Shown: positions 1-11,721 of the stretch, piece after piece
Layout: every line of letters starts with the position of its first letter
Numbering within the stretch: the stretch's first letter is position 1
Source of the DNA: Dimorphilus gyrociliatus
Lineage: Eukaryota; Annelida; Polychaeta; Dinophilidae
Length of the DNA: 64,000 nucleotides
Assembly: GCA_904063045.1 (NCBI GenBank)
Contig: CAJFCJ010000003.1
Location: 1,860,001-1,924,000 of the forward strand
Direction of reading: 5' to 3'
The notes under the pieces: model-generated
Told to the model about the DNA's origin: nothing
Databases searched by the model: none
The model's input: only the letters and a program-made list of their open reading frames with translations
Made by a program: the position numbers and the translations under genes

Positions 1-3000
1 ATCTAGTCAGTGGTCAATATAATCCAGAAGAAAAAACTAAAGGAAGAAGTATTACAAAAAATGGAATTGAAGACAAACAAAGAAAATTTACTGAAACAGT
101 TGCTCCGGAAATGAGATATGAAACTCCTAAACCCCCTTTGTCCCAGTCAAAGTAAGTAAAAGTTATGCTAAAATATATTTTATGACCTTTTTATTATATA
201 GGGACAGTAAAATGAAACCAGAAAAAGGATTTGTTTTTCATGCTAAAACTTCGCATTCAACGGCTCCTACTGTCCCAGAAAAAGAAAAACCAAAAGTCGT
301 TGTGAAGTTACCAAAGCCTATGTCCAGGGATGCTTCAATTGTTAAGGAAGAAGAGTTTTCGCAAAAAGATGCAATTGAAAGATCACAGACTATGGTGTAT
401 GAGCACAAAAAACGTATTCCAACAGCGAGGTTGAAAACGGCTATTAAGCGATCAAAAACGCTGCTAAATTTCAGAGAGTTTTGGAAACAAGTCGCTATGA
501 AAACCAAGAAAGAAAATAAAATTCTGCCATACACAGCAACTGATGCAGCTGACATATACTTGGCAGCATTAGAAGCGGCTACGACTAAACTTATGAGAGA
601 AGATGAATCTAATAAACAAGATATACTTCCTTATGAAGACCCTTTGAGGACTGTCCCACCCTGGCACAGGAAGGAATATGTATTAAATGAGAGAGAGATT
701 GATATGTATAATCACCTAAAGGTAATATATGGTGACAAGACAACGATGTTGAAAAGATGTCGTCAACAAGAGTTTTATGAGAAGTTAGAAAAATTACAAC
801 AGGAAGAGACTAAAAAATATAATTCATTACTTAAGGACAAGAAGAAACAAAGAGAGAAATCAAAATTAAAGCAGCAGCAACAATTAAAATTTGTTCGCAA
901 TAAATTTGAGGAAGAGCAAGTTAATCGTTTTCGAAATCAGTATGTAACAACAAGAATTTTACAGCATGAATGGACTACTAGACATATATACGGTCTTCCT
1001 GAGGATCTGGGAGATGATACTGCTACATCTAGAGTTAAAAGAAAAGTGGAAAGAGCTAAGGAGATACCAGATGATCTTAGGGAGCAAAATATTCGAAGAT
1101 TTAGAGGACTATTCGATGTTCATTGTGGTTTGGCACTAGCAAATATGAAGCCACCAAAATTTGGTAGGTTGTTTTAGAGCTTGTCAGAGCACTAACGAAA
1201 AAAACGATCTATACTCTATCGTCATTCATTCGATATTTACATAAACTCTTTGCAAGAAACTGAACAATCCTCTTAAATTGAACTATTTGCTAGGCAACAA
1301 GTAGGCCTATTCGATATAGTCGCTTTTATAATAACTTAGTCAATTATATTTTTTATCAAAATGTTCTTTACTAAATACAGGTAAAAAATCAAAGAAGCTA
1401 CCAACAGATGATGTTGTGAGAGACGCTAGGAAAATGTTAGATGAAACAAGCGAAGACGAGGATTCAACAGACAATGAGGACGAATCATATTCTAACGGGG
1501 CTGATAACAAACTTACAGCAAATCGATCATACTCCAATAAAAAATATAGTAAAAACCCTAGTCGTCAAACATATCTTTCTCCCTATTATTCTACTTTAAG
1601 AAAACCTCAATCAAGGAGAATGACTGAATCTCTTGATAAAGAAAACAAAAAACCTAAAAAAACTATAGAAACCAAACCAAAGTTTAAACTTGACATGAAA
1701 TCGAATGCTAATAACTATAAAAAGTCGTTTAAACCAATAAATGATTTGACCAAGATTGAGGTTTCAAATTCATCTAACAAAGCACCGGATAAGAAAAAGA
1801 ATGTAAAATTCGTTAAACCAAATACTCACTCCAATCAAAGAATAAATAACAGAGGAAAAATTTCAGAACGATCAAAAATGAAAGATCAAAATAATTCACC
1901 AAGCGATGAAGATAGTAAAGTTGAAGAAAACAACGAGAGCACTGAAAATACGAAAACAGCTGATTCTAGACAATTAACCCCTGAGCTGAAACAGGATATA
2001 GCACAAGGTCATGATCCTACTCCAGTTCAATCAGCATCTACTCTCAGAGGAGAGCTTAACACAAATGAAACAAAGGTAGAGTCCATACCTTATATATCAG
2101 AGACATCATCTGCAAGTCCAGCGTCAAACGTTATCCAGAATGAGTCGCCACCTACGAATGAACAACAGCAGAAGAATGAGGAAATAGATCCAAATCAACT
2201 TGATAGAAATGCCACTGAAGCAAATAACCTAAGCTACAGCGATCCTAAGGAAGGATCGGCTAAATCTAAAAGGGAGAATTCAGAAGAAAAGTCCGAACAG
2301 GAAAATAATTCGGAGAATACTGCAAGTGAAGGAAACAGTTTGTTTAATTCAAAAAGTCCTAAAGGAGAGAATAAGATACCTGAGACTGAAAAGAGTAGTA
2401 ATCAGAATCCTAATCCTGATACAACAGACCAATCCGTCACTCAAGCTGAAGCAGATAATGAGGAAAAGTCAACACCTACTGAAGAGTATACAAACACAAA
2501 TGACGAAAAGTTTGAAAAAGAAGTTTTAAGACCCACTTCTTCCCACTCTAAAGATCAAGAGTCTTATAAAGAGCAACCAATAATCGCTGATAAAACTGGT
2601 GAACCATTTGAACGTCAATCTAACAAGCTTTCACTAAAGGAGCCAATTGAGAAACCTGATGAATATCCTGAAAGTCAAGAAACAGACGACCTTAAAAAGA
2701 AAGACTTGAAATCAGCTGCTATAAAACCTAAGAAGGAGAAAAAAAATATAAGCTCTGCTGATAGTAGGAAACCCAAAAAGAATTCTGAAAAAGTTAAAAA
2801 AGAAGAAAAAAGCCCAACTAAGCTTCCAGATAAGAAACAAAACGAAACAAAGGGTCTAACTAAAAATATGAACGCTCATGATCCCAAACCATCGCTATCT
2901 TCCAAAGAAAAACACAAATTCCAGAAACCAGCAAATAGTTCTCACCAAGAAAGAACTAAAGATTCTAAGTTAAAAAAATTACCTTCTAGAGAAAACACTA

Positions 3001-3152
3001 AAGAACCCATAATTCTTCCGAAAAAGGATATGGATGGCGATCGAGTCGAGCTTGATTCTCTCGACTTAGGTTATAGTGATGAGGAAACAGAAGACATATT
3101 TGAGCGAGCGAAAAAGAAATACGGAATTCAAATAGACAGTGATGATGACTAA
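1..3152 (+). CDS. Unidentified basic coiled-coil protein with long low-complexity tail (5' partial)
   Basis: The gene enters from the left edge already in frame. Three exons can be joined: 1-151, 202-1163 and 1381-3152, with GT-AG introns of 50 and 217 bp, and the reading frame is kept at both junctions. The visible protein is about 960 aa. Exon 2 encodes a basic, helical region: a conserved-looking segment (LLNFREFWKQVA, then a Pro/Trp block VPPWHRKEYVLNE) followed by a KQREK/Gln-rich coiled coil. Exon 3 encodes about 590 aa of Lys/Glu/Ser/Asn-rich disordered sequence with an acidic C terminus (DSDDD). I do not recognise the family. The globular part before residue 370 is the part to use for homology searches. 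The stop lies 35 bp from the stop of the convergent SIR2-like gene. Confidence 0.75.
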
Positions 3153-3187
3153 GGCTTAAATTTCATTTTGTTTTTATTTTAATGGAT

Positions 3188-4075
3188 TTAATTGTTCATT
3201 TGATATCTTATTAAGGTGTAATATATTTCTTTTAAAGCCTCTTGAGCATTCATTGAAATACCAAAGTGACCGTTTGGAACCTCATACTCGTCCAAGTTTA
3301 TTCGGACAATTTTAACTCGATTCTTAAACGTTTTTACCAATTGCTCTGTGATTAATCTTACAGGTTTCGTATGACCATTTAAAGATCCTGACGCTCCAAT
3401 TTCCAATATAGTTATTTTATCATCCTGTTTTACCAAATCAATGTATTCTTCAAATTTATTTTTTTGTTGAGAGACTCTCTTCAACGAAAAGTTGTTTTCC
3501 TCATAAAGAACAATATTTGGACGTGCTGGCATCATATTTAATCCAACGGGATATGGCTCACAAGCAAGTAGAGTAGATAACTCGTACTTCGGAATATTTA
3601 AATGATCAAAAGGCCAGACATCATCTCCGTCTTTTTTATTCAGATATTGCAAGAAGCCAATGTTACCGTTCGGTTCATATATTTTGTTTTCATCAAATCC
3701 TGCTTTAAAAAAATGACCATCTATATTTGTTGTATAAATGAAAAAGTTATTATTTTTTAAAAGACAAATTTCTCTTAAATAATTGAAACCACTGTGAGGC
3801 TCAGTTGAACTATACATTGTATATCGATGTGCATAATATCCCCAGCACAGCGAAGGATTCTTCGTAAATAAATTATAGTTACTCATTTCTGGCACATAAT
3901 AATTCCAAGGTTTTAACTGTGGATAAAAATTCCAAAAATCTTTGGGAGTTCTGAAAAGGTCTAGTCCACTATCCGCACTTATACCTGCACCAGCTCCTAT
4001 AAATACAACCTGACTTTGGTGAATCCAACTGCAGGCATTGAAAAGTAATTTCTCTTGTTCTTCGACTTCTTCCAT
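3188..4075 (-). CDS. SIR2-like (sirtuin-fold) protein with substituted catalytic His
   Basis: This is a single-exon gene of 295 aa, starting at the ATG at 4075; upstream codons in frame run into a stop. The Rossmann NAD-binding motif is clear (GAGAGISADSGLDLFR near residue 28), followed by TTNIDGH near 115-121, ARPNIVLYE near 184 and EIGASGS near 225. The overall pattern (FW..YP, CWGYYAHR, PHSGF, NIDG..KAGF, ARPN, RINLDE) matches the group of SIR2 proteins common in bacteria rather than the usual animal SIRT1-7. Two differences stand out. The catalytic His-Gly that normally follows the NID motif reads Asn-Gly (YEPNGNIG, Asn136). The four zinc-binding cysteines are also absent. Deacylase activity is therefore doubtful; NAD binding, hydrolysis or ADP-ribosylation are alternatives. 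It faces the preceding gene tail to tail with overlapping UTRs likely. Confidence 0.8.
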   Translation of the reverse strand: MEEVEEQEKLLFNACSWIHQSQVVFIGAGAGISADSGLDLFRTPKDFWNFYPQLKPWNYYVPEMSNYNLFTKNPSLCWGYYAHRYTMYSSTEPHSGFNYLREICLLKNNNFFIYTTNIDGHFFKAGFDENKIYEPNGNIGFLQYLNKKDGDDVWPFDHLNIPKYELSTLLACEPYPVGLNMMPARPNIVLYEENNFSLKRVSQQKNKFEEYIDLVKQDDKITILEIGASGSLNGHTKPVRLITEQLVKTFKNRVKIVRINLDEYEVPNGHFGISMNAQEALKEIYYTLIRYQMNN

Positions 4076-4267
4076 TTTAAGAACTAAATATCTGTTCAAA
4101 CATCAAGTTTAAGTTCAAGATATCGGTTGTGTAGGCCTAGGTAATTGTTTTAAATTAAATCTATTTATAGGTAACAATACATCCACAGATTCATTTGATA
4201 TACGTCATAAGTAGCTTGTATTAAGAATTTTAAGATAACAAAGATTTTCAATTCAGTCCGGAACTGG

Positions 4268-6172
4268 TTATAGCTTTTCAACAGCTTCTATTTCCGAGAT
4301 CATTGCTTTCACACCATTCCATATTTCATTAGAGCTAAGTTCAATTGCTTCTTTTCCGGGATTGAACCCTGGACCTCTAAGTTCTGGTGTGTATGTATAT
4401 TTGATATTCACTACTGCCTTAACATAATCACTTGTACTTCCAGAGGTAGGATCTGAGAAAATAAAATTATAAAGCAGGATTATATTTCCACAAATAATGC
4501 TCACAAATTTCTTCACAGGAATTCCCTCTCGTCCATAGTGTATCATAGGTGTTTTCTATAGCATCAGCAAATGCGTTAGCTACTCGGTACTAACAAAATT
4601 ATTAACAATCATTTGAATTAATAAATTTGAATTTTAAACCATATCTTTACAAACCAAGTCATCGTGATCTTCAGCTCTCACACAAATTCCATTTTCTGTA
4701 TGACCAAACGGATGCAAAATTATTTGAGCCGCTGTATGGATAGAGGTCCAAACAATAACGGAATCACCCACACGTTGAGCGTAGTTCTAACATTAATTTG
4801 CAATTTTGATTACACGATATAATAGTAAATTAGCACTGCCAACCTGGAGAGCTTGAGTTTCTACTTCACTTGCTGCTGAGCTTCCTCCATAAGTCTCTGA
4901 ACAAGGATTAGTGGAAGTTCCATCAGCTTTTGATAAATAAAGTAAATAAGTTTTGTAATAAAAATGGGAATTAAAAGATAAAAAAACTCACTGCCCCAGT
5001 TGACATCAAAATTACGGTTTAAATCAGTTCCAATGCAAAAGCTACCGGCATTTGGACTTCTGTTTTTTCTCCAAAACCTCTATTTTTAAATAGTGTGAAA
5101 ACCTTATTGAATAATATTTTAGATAAACTTTTCATACATCAACTTCCCATGAGTATACATATCCATCAGGGTTATGAATAATTAAAAAATGAAAATCATA
5201 TTTATTGAGCAAGTTTATGGCATCTTGAGTGTCTTGCTTTAGAATCTTAAAAAGAGAAAGTTTAAAAATGTGTAAATGAAGTCAAAACTTACGTACAGCC
5301 TCTAATAGTTTTAAATTCGTGGCTGGCGCTAGCCATTCTCTGGCATGAATGGCAGAATCGAAAAATACAATCTTCCTATTGGCACCTGATTTACTTATCT
5401 GTAAATATATAAGTGAATTTTTGAAAAAGAGAGAGCAGATAGAGAGATATTATCTACTTTAAAAACTCTCAATGGTCTTCCTTCAGTAGAGCTTCCTATA
5501 TTTTCTATATTACAAGATGCTCCTGATGGGCAGCTCCCAACAAAGTCATCTAACCCTTGATTTATGTCCTCAAAGGAATTATAATCATTGATATCAAAGG
5601 CTTTTCTGATAAATTTGCATCGAGATACACAATTTATGATATATGTTATAACCTGTACTACTTCGGTGGCTTTTATAAAAATTTAGCTATACATACTTTT
5701 TGCTCAACCGCTTCCACATTTCTTGAAGATGGCTGCGCAAAAAATCTTATATTAATTTCCATCAATTGTAAATATATTGTAAAGGTACCGTTCCACATTA
5801 TCATATAGAATGTCTATAGAGAGATTAATGGAATCAAAAGCAGTTTTAGTAAAAATATATTGTTGAGGATTCAAAAGCATGATAGCTTGTCTCCCTTCCT
5901 TGGTTGCTGGTTGTAAGAAATCAACCTAAAAGAAAAAATAAGCTAGACTATTAAATATCTTACAGCATTAAAAGTTACTAACATTCTGATCCTTTAGGTG
6001 GTTTAGCCATTGTAAGTGCTCGCTATTTTCAGGAAAAGCCTTTACAATCTTATAACTAGAAAATAAAAGTCATTAGCCATTGACTGAAGTTTTATGAAAA
6101 TTACCCTTCGAAGGTTTTCCTCTCCAAAGCGAGAGAGGACGATAAAACAATTAAAGCAATTAAAAGTCTCAT
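4268..6172 (-). CDS. Secreted zinc metallocarboxypeptidase, M14 (A/B type), with propeptide
   Basis: A signal peptide starts at the ATG at 6172 ([15 protein letters not shown]) and is followed by an M14 activation propeptide and the peptidase domain. I could trace about eleven short exons separated by introns of about 50 bp; clear ones are 6105-6172, 5983-6055 and 5789-5925. Zinc ligands are visible as HAREW (about 5330-5340) and the later His in SIHTA (about 4750). Substrate-binding RFWRKNR and DLNRN are present, as is the catalytic Glu in YTPELRG (about 4380). It should be a digestive or extracellular exopeptidase. The segment that holds the specificity residue and the mobile Tyr in pancreatic enzymes reads DPTSGSTSD, so by my manual alignment it lacks Tyr248 and has Ser in the S1' position. 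Specificity is thus not predictable. Exon boundaries in the middle are approximate. Confidence 0.85.
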
Positions 6173-7507
6173 TGTTAATTAGCTAATTAAATAATTTCCT
6201 TTATATAAATATATAAAATGTTAAAGAATGCAAGATGCTTATTCACATCCTAAATTTCGAAACTGTAAGATAAAAATATAAGAAAAATGACTGTCTAAAT
6301 TTCAGTTTTTAAAATATCTTCATTAAAGAGTTATTGCTTTATCGTACTCCTTTTACTTTATCATTCACTGTGTGAATCAAACTGTGCTATTTAGCAGGTG
6401 TTTTGAATTTCATTGGATATTTGCTAAACAACTCGAATTTACTATCAATAAATAGCGCAGGGACGTAAGACTTACTAGTAAATAATACTGAAACAGTTTT
6501 AGAATAATTATAAATATCAAACTAATATTATGGTTTTAGTCAATCAATTGTTCATAACTATCGTACGTTATGGATTTAAACTATTAAGACTTATAATTGT
6601 CATAGTAAGAAAGCTCAATGTAACTATGTGACAAGATATAAATTAGCATGTCATTTACATCGTTGTAAGTCAGTTTAAAAAGAGCAATCAGTAATTATTA
6701 TTTAGTAAATAAACAAAACGTCGCTAATAAGATAAGAAAGCTTTCTTATTGAATATATAATAGGTCGTAGGGCTTAAATAAATAATGCAAACATAGAAGG
6801 CCTATATCTGTAGCATAATAACTGGTATCTAAAATAACACTAGTTATTATTGGATAAAGGCAGACGCATTTGAAATCCTTAATAGTTCATCCAATGAAGT
6901 TGATTTTGCCAACAAAAAATTACAAATTTTTTTATTAGATTATAAATAGTCTAACGAAAAATTTCTTTTCAGTATTTAACACGTTTCAAGTCATATTTAG
7001 AATCCATTCTGAATGTATGAGTGAGTTTTTTTTGCCATCTAGTGGATATACAGAACAAGTGCACATATTTCTATGAGATTAGTTCGCTCTAGTGTATTGT
7101 TGAGAATTATCGTTTAGTATTTTGTAATTTATCGAAAATATAGTTTAAATCAATTTTTTGTCAAAGAAAAGGTAATGATTTTTCTGCTTTATTTCATGTT
7201 TATATTATCGACAGAAATAATGGAAACGGCAGAAAGTAACGTAAATTGAAATCAAAGTATATAACAATAGTTATTTTCGTGTTATTCTTTAATATCTAAT
7301 CGTTATAAAGTTACCAAATTCTTTCCAGAAAGGTTTATTATAATTTTTATACGGATAGGGAAAGTTGCGCTATAAATCAATAAAGTCTACAGGGCGCTTT
7401 TTCTTACCCGGCTAGATGTCGCTGTTTGTTATTATTGATGAAGTGGTATATGATGCGAACTCGGCAGTTATTATTATAACGTCGTCCAAAGGAAGAGCAA
7501 CTTGAAT
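6173..7507. other. Intergenic, shared upstream region of carboxypeptidase and Slo1
   Basis: About 1.3 kb of AT-rich DNA lies between two divergent genes. I see no ORF, RNA gene or repeat here. The 3' part (about 7380-7500) is less AT-rich and probably contains the Slo1 5' UTR. Confidence 0.6.
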
Positions 7508-10500
7508 ATGGCGAACAAGACAACGTCGGAAGAGTGTTTAGCAAATAGAAACTGGTATGCGTTTCTCTGCTCTTCATTAATCACATTTCTAGTCGGACTA
7601 TTCCTTGTCTTAACATGGAGAATATTTTCTTGGCTTTGTCGTAATACAAGGTCATCAACTAACAAGACAAAATTACAATCACAAAAAGCTAATGGAGAAA
7701 ATGGGAGAGCTGGTACCAAAGACTCCACCCGGACGGCTGTGATCCAATCAGCAATCGATACGGAAATTGGTTGGGTAACAGAGGCCAAAGATTGGGCTGG
7801 GGAGTTAATTTCTGGCCAAACGACAACCGGCCGGATTTTGGTCGTTCTAGTCTTTCTACTCAGTATTGCATCGCTCATTATTTATTTTATCGACGCTTCT
7901 ACGTGAGTGTGAATTTTCACTAATCCGAATGTCCTAAAAATTAAATCGTGAATCGACACGAGCTAAATAGATTTTGTACATTCATTAATACGTTTTATTA
8001 ACTTCTGCTATTTCATCGCGCAGTTTAGAATTAATATCTATATACTTGCTGTTTTGAAAAAGAAAGGTTTTGTGTTTGTGTAAGGTGGCTCGAAAGGGAA
8101 TAAGATGCGCAAAAACTTTTTATTTAAGCAATATTAGTGGGTGCAATAGAAGCTATTAATTTATTTCAAGTTAAATATATACTAGCGGTTGAAAAACTGA
8201 AAGTGATTGATCCAAAAGAGATCTATTGATCAGTTGTATTGTATATTGTATCGATTATATGGATTGATGATATAGGCTTAAATTTGTACTTTATAAACAG
8301 AGAACAAGTGGAATCATGCGAAAAATGGTCTCAATCGACTACCCAACAAGTCGACCTAGCTTTTAACATCTTTTTTATGATATATTTTTTCATCCGTCTA
8401 GTCGCAGCCCCTGATAAACTCTGGTTTCTTGTTGAAATTTATTCATTTGTGGATTACTTTACCATTCCACCTTCATTCGTTGCAATCTATTTAAATCGAA
8501 ATTGGTTGGGACTTCGCTTTACTAGAGTTCTTCGAATGATGTCCATTCCAGATGTGTTACAATACTTGAACATCCTCAAGACCTCAAATTCTATAAGACT
8601 ATCTCAACTGTTATCTATGCTCATATCTGTATGGTTTACAGGGGCAGGTTTTGTTCATTTGGTTGAAAATTCTGGGGACCCCTTCTTTAATTTTAGTAAC
8701 GCACAGTCTCTTACTTACTGGGAATGCGTGTATTTCACTTTAGTGACAATGAGCACTGTTGGATACGGAGATATATATTGTAAAACGGTTTTTGGAAGAT
8801 TGTTTATGGTTTTCTTTATTCTGGTTGCATTGGTAAGTCAATTTTATTAATTATTTTGTCATTTTTGAGAATATACTTAATTTCCGTTTCACCAATAATT
8901 TTATCAATCTTATTCTAATAACTTCCATAGTTTGATAACATATACGATTTCTATCTAAGTCTACTAAAGTTAAAACCAAATATATTTAAAAAATTTTTAA
9001 TTTGAGTTTAAAAGACAATTTAATGATTCGCACTTGGAGGAGTGTCGATAACCTATCCCATAACTTAATATTTTGTGAATCGCTTTGTAATTAAATTACT
9101 ATTTCAATAACCCTCTTTTAATTATTTGACACTTGTCTTATTTTTTAGGCAATTTTTGCGTCCTTTGTGCCAGGTAAATATTTTGAAATACTTCAAATAT
9201 ATTGTATGTAATTTTTTAACTGAGATTTTTTCTAACAGAGATTGTTGAAATTTTGGGCAATCGAACAAGATATTCTGGAACGTATAGAAAAGAGCAAGGG
9301 AAAAGGTCTGTAATAAATACATGATATAGTCGAAATTGTTCAAAATTTATTGGAAAGACAAAATATTATATTCTTTTAGCAAGTTCCTTTGCCCTTAACT
9401 TTTAGTTCAAACTACATGCTTGATTGTGGAATAAATTTATATGTATTAAAATAATGTTACGTTTTGATCAAATTAATTTAGAACCAATTAATTTTCATTC
9501 TTATACTAATTAAGCTTATTTACAGACACATTGTACTCTGTGGTCACATAACATATGAGTCGGTATCAAATTTTATGTCCGACTTTCTTCACAAAGATAG
9601 AGAAGATGTTGATGTTGAGTTGGTTATTATGCATCGGAAGGAACCAGATCTCGAATTGGAAGGACTTTTTAAACGTCATTTTACTCAGGTTGAGTTTTTT
9701 CATGGTTCAGTTATGGATGCCAATGATTTGGAAAGAGTGTCTGTGAAAACAGCTGATGCATGTTTAGTTCTAGCCAATAAGTACTGCGAAGATCCTGATT
9801 CAGAAGATGCAGCCAATATTATGAGAGTCATATCAATTAAAAATTACCACGACGAAATCAAGGTCATAATCCAACTACTTCAGTACCACAACAAAGCATA
9901 TCTTTTAAACATTCCATCTTGGGATTGGAAAAGAGGTGATGACGCTGTCTGTCTTGCAGAATTGAAGCTTGGGTTTATAGCCCAGTCGGCACTAGCACCT
10001 GGATTTTCCACTTTAATGGCTAACTTATTTACAATGAGAGCTTATAAATCAGGAACAGAAATGGCACTCTGGCACAATGACTATTTACGTGGTACAGGAA
10101 TGGAAATGTATACAGAATATTTATCAAATGCGTTTGTAGGTTTATCCTTCCCTGAAGCTGCTGAACTATGCTTTTCAAAGCTAAAGCTGCTCTTAATAGC
10201 AATAGAGGCAAGAAGTCCATCTCCTTCCAATTCTTCACAGGAAAATACCATAGAGTCTTGTATTGCAATAAATCCGGGAGCCAATGTGATAATTGAAACT
10301 CATACCCAAGGATTTTTCATAGCCGAAAGTGCCGATGAAGTTAAAAGAGCATGTTTTTTCTGCGCTCGCTGTCATGCAGATGTCTTAGATGAAAGAGCTA
10401 TAAAAAAATGCTATTGTAAAGCACCCGCACCCGTAAATCCTGTTAAAGGCGATATTGGACACCCAAAGCCCCTAATAAATTTACCAGAGACGTCCAAGGA

Positions 10501-11721
10501 AGAGACAGTAACGGATTCTTCAGCGTTTGATTCAACAGGAATGTTTCACTGGTGTCAGGAACAAAGTTTAAGCAGCTGTATAGTCGAGAGGGAGCAGGCA
10601 GCTTCTCACGTTCTTCATAATCATATCGCAGTCTGTTTGTTTGCAGATGCATCCTCTCCTCTAATTGGATTGCGAAATTTAATTATGCCTTTACGTGCGT
10701 CTAATTTCCAGTATAATGAATTAAAGCATGTTGTCCTAGTGGGAGATAAAGATTTTATAAGAAAAGAATGGAAAACCCTTTGTAACTTTCCAAAGTTAAC
10801 GGTATTAGATGGATCACCCTTAAATCGTGCTAATTTAAGGGCTGTGAATATTAACTTAGTGGATATGTGTGTCATACTCAGCGCAAGAAGACCGTCCAAT
10901 TTAGATGATACAAGTCTTGTTGATAAAGAAGCAATTTTATGCAGCTTAAACATTAAAGCTATGATGTTTGACGATGCCGCAACGACCAGTATAGCTGCTC
11001 AAGTTTGTCAGAACCCAAATTCTCAAAAAATTTTTACTCGTGGTTCGGATATTCCAATGATTACAGAATTAGGAAACGATGCTAATGTTCAGTTTCTTGA
11101 TCAGGACGACGATGATGATCCTGACATTGAATTGTACATGACCCAACCCTTTGCTTGTGGCAATGCTTTTGCTGTTTCTGTGTTAGACTCACTCATGTCA
11201 ACAACCTATTTTAATGATAACGCTCTCACACTCATAAGAACATTAATAACAGGAGGAGCAACTCCAGAATTGGAACAAATTTTAGCCGAAGGTGTCGGAA
11301 TGAGGGGCGGTTGTTTGTCAAGTCAAACTCTAGCTAACCGACATAGGTGTCGCGTAGCACAATTAGCTCTTTACGACGGTCCACTAGCCAGATTTGGTGA
11401 CAGCAGATATGGAGAGTTATTCTCTTTTGCCCTAAGAAATTACAATATTCTTTGCATAGGATTATATCGACTAAGAGATCCACAACAAGTTGATTCAACT
11501 AAGCGTTATGTTATATCAAACCCTCCATTTCATTTCCTTCTGATACCCTCTGATAAGGTTAGTCATAATATTTAACAAAACTTTTGGTTTCTCTGGTCGT
11601 TTTTGAGATTGACCTAAATGGCTTCTTTACTATCATTTATTAGCTGTTCTGTTTCGCTCCAAGTCACGTTGTTGCGGATACGGGATATAGTGGAACCCGT
11701 AAGGTTTTATGTTGTAACTAG
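7508..11721 (+). CDS. slo-1/KCNMA1: Large-conductance Ca2+-activated K+ channel alpha subunit (BK, Slo1)
   Basis: Six exons (7508-7902, 8301-8832, 9149-9173, 9239-9305, 9526-11557, 11644-11721) splice in frame to about 1042 aa. The start is the ATG of MANKTTSEE. Domains in order are: extracellular N terminus and S0 (residues about 18-40), S1-S6 with the S4 arginines in LRFTRVLR, pore filter TVGYGD, then RCK1 and RCK2 Ca2+-sensing domains. The calcium bowl is intact ([13 protein letters not shown], about 11100), and the CxxCH heme-type motif is present as CARCH (about 10360). It forms a tetrameric plasma-membrane channel opened by voltage and cytosolic Ca2+, damping excitability in muscle and neurons. 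The C terminus is short: it stops soon after the RCK2 end, without the long Ser-rich tail of vertebrate forms. An additional downstream alternative exon cannot be excluded. Nearly all of the gating ring is in one 2-kb exon. Confidence 0.97.

Noticed and set aside
7474-7878. 134-aa minus-strand ORF opposite the first Slo1 exon
   Set aside because: It is an antisense shadow of a clearly conserved Slo1 S0 exon.
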